A stretch of DNA of 64,000 bases from Larimichthys crocea. Taxonomy: Eukaryota; Chordata; Actinopteri; Sciaenidae. Below, one piece after another: positions 62,141 through 64,000 of the stretch. Every line of letters begins with the position of its first letter. The stretch's first letter is position 1. The stretch spans positions 7,590,061-7,654,060 of the forward strand of contig NC_040013.1 in the NCBI RefSeq assembly GCF_000972845.2, given 5' to 3'. The notes beneath the pieces were generated by a model that saw only the letters and a list, made by a program, of their open reading frames with translations, was not told the origin of the DNA and did no database searches. Made by a program: the position numbers and the translations under genes.

Positions 62141-64000
62141 GTCTCCTCGAGGTGCCAAGATATGGCGCATGTTCCTACATCCTCCTGGGCAGACCACCGC
62201 TGCTCTCCTCATCCTTAACCTCCCCCTCCCTCCCCCCTTTTCTCACCATAATATAGTTTTCATCTCACCTCTGAGATTAAACCCATCTCTCCCCGTCCAC
62301 TGTGGCAAACGCCATTTTGAGAATGAAATTGGTTACATCAATAGCAGCGCTATCACCTTAGCTATTGCCTTCCCTTTATATTCCCCCAGTGAAACGTGAC
62401 TGACCTCCACCGCCACCCCCACATTTCTCACAAAACGCGAGGGGTGTAAGCGTCAACATATGGGATTGGCCTTGTCTACCGAGTCTAACTGGGAACTGTG
62501 GGGTGAAGGGGAAGGAGGAGGGATTACCTTTTTATTTATTTGATCCACACGTGGCAGAAGGTTTCTCCTAACCTAGCTCCTGAGCTAGTTCAGTGCAATG
62601 AATGAAGCGTTCTTGAGAGTTCCTCGACAGGAGCTTTAAAACATCTAGATACAGCGGATCAATTTTGATACGCTGTGTCAAAGGCCTAACTCAAATCAAC
62701 AGAGAAGTGTGTCGTGTGAAAAACAGATTAAATATATAGTTATAATTCTATAGTTTGTGTTGTTGTTTATTGGTGTTTAAAACCTGAAGTCAGATGAATT
62801 TGAGTTTAGATATTGGGTCTCTCTGATCATCAGCAATAATCAGCCACAAAAGCCAGTGGCTGTTTCCATTTGAGCTCGTCCACACCTCAATGAGAGCCTA
62901 GATTTTTCCCCTTTACTGTGAAATGCTTGAATATCTAGTTTATTTCTCTCTTTGCCCACCTCGCTCCTCGCTCACTAAACACAGGAGCGACAGCGTGAGC
63001 CAGCCAACCAAATGGAAAATCCAAAAGAAATCAGTTACGATTTACACAAGGACTTGGCTGGGTGGGATTCATTTGCCTCGTGACATTTCCAAAGAAGTAC
63101 CTTTCGAAGCCAATGTGGTTTAATGTACCTTTAGCCTTTCGTCTCATTGATTTGGCCCTTGGTTAATATATCAGATTCTTGTGTGTTGAGGCAGTCAATA
63201 CTTGCTTTCTGATGAGCCGCGTTGTGTATAGATTGAATTTCCACACTGGTTCATCATGCTAGCAGTACCTGGAATTCAGATTTTCACCTTTTGTTGAGCC
63301 CCGCATAAGCCATCGGTGTGGTAAGTAATGTGGCCGGCGCTCACTTTGTGTAAAAAAAGTAGCTTTGATGCCCCCAAATCAATTTTTTTAATCATAAAAA
63401 AATGCCTCCCTGCTGTTTGAAATTGAATTTTTTTTTTGGAGAACACTTGAGAGAAATGAAAGTGAACGAGCAGCGCAGCGAGCGCTTGAAGCTAATTTTC
63501 AGTTAACATGCAACTGGTCATTAGGCTCCAGCTCTCAGGAGCCAAAGGTCAATAATTGCATCTGGAGGAAAAATCTTTTAACCAAACGGTGGAAGCCTTT
63601 TGTGTTGAAGCATTAAGTAGAAAGTTCCCGTGTAATTGCATTTGTTGTTAAGGATTGCCTGAGTCCAGGATGAAAAATGAGCTCCGCCGTGATTACTTCT
63701 CCGCTAAGTTGCTGTCTAGCGTAACTGGCCATCACACACACAGAGAGCCTTCTTATTTTGATTGACCTCATGCTCCCTGCCACCAAACCCCACAATAGAT
63801 TCCCTTTATTTGACTGTCTTATTTTTTTTACTCACATTTGTCTTCTATTAAAAGTCTGAGTACAGCAGGTGCTGCAACTCTTTCCTTTTTTTCTTTTCGA
63901 AACCACTCAAATTAGGTTGATCATGTTGCAGATTTCCTCGACTACTGAGCAAGGAAGCAACAGAAACAAATGTTCCTTTATAATTCTTTACTAAAAAGAA

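Overview
The window is vertebrate nuclear DNA from a teleost fish, probably a percomorph. Genes are split by short GT-AG introns. Two genes are recognisable orthologues of human 4p15.2 genes (CCDC149 and DHX15, same relative order and strand). The intergenic DNA is full of fish-type elements: hAT elements with 8-bp target duplications, a tRNA-derived SINE, the 'gtctctttgtagtcattttgt' minisatellite, and many CA/GT and GATA microsatellites. All protein-coding genes found are on the + strand.

Region 1 (about 1.3-22.0 kb) is the accessory part: a head-to-tail array of three paralogous genes for kinase-KEN proteins of the RNase L/IRE1 superfamily. Each has a 5' noncoding exon (inferred), one very large coding exon and five small exons at conserved positions and phases. 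Copies 1 (911 aa) and 3 (923 aa) have four ankyrin repeats, a helical middle region of about 240 residues that I cannot assign to a family, a lysine-rich tract, a kinase domain with intact VAIK, HRD and DFG motifs, and a C-terminal KEN ribonuclease domain with the catalytic Arg-Asn...His pattern. Copy 2 (686 aa) lacks all ankyrin repeats: a deletion equivalent to 552 bp joined the 5' UTR to an internal in-frame Met codon. Copy 3 looks mosaic: its 5' half resembles copy 1 and its 3' half copy 2. By family knowledge these would be stress or antiviral RNA-decay effectors; that role is inferred. The ankyrin - helical - kinase - KEN layout differs from mammalian RNase L (nine ankyrin repeats directly before a pseudokinase), and this array is my candidate for the undescribed system in the window.

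Region 2 (22.5-35.1 kb) is ccdc149, 13 coding exons encoding a 562-aa coiled-coil protein with an acidic tail. Its promoter lies only about 0.6 kb beyond the end of copy 3. Intron 1 carries a tandem repeat of about 200-bp units, and introns 5 and 6 carry MITE-like repeats.

Region 3 (35.1-44.3 kb) is intergenic, with no supportable gene. It holds a fish MITE-like repeat, a SINE, microsatellites and a composite minisatellite/MITE block. No SOD3-like gene is visible, although SOD3 lies between these two genes in human.

Region 4 (44.3-64.0 kb) is dhx15, the DEAH-box spliceosome-disassembly and RNA helicase. Its first nine coding exons (both RecA domains, motifs I-VI) are present. The gene runs off the right edge inside intron 9, so the winged-helix, ratchet and OB-fold parts lie outside.

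Exon boundaries come from reading splice sites, phase continuity and comparison among paralogues or remembered orthologues. No search was run, and repeat family names are from memory.
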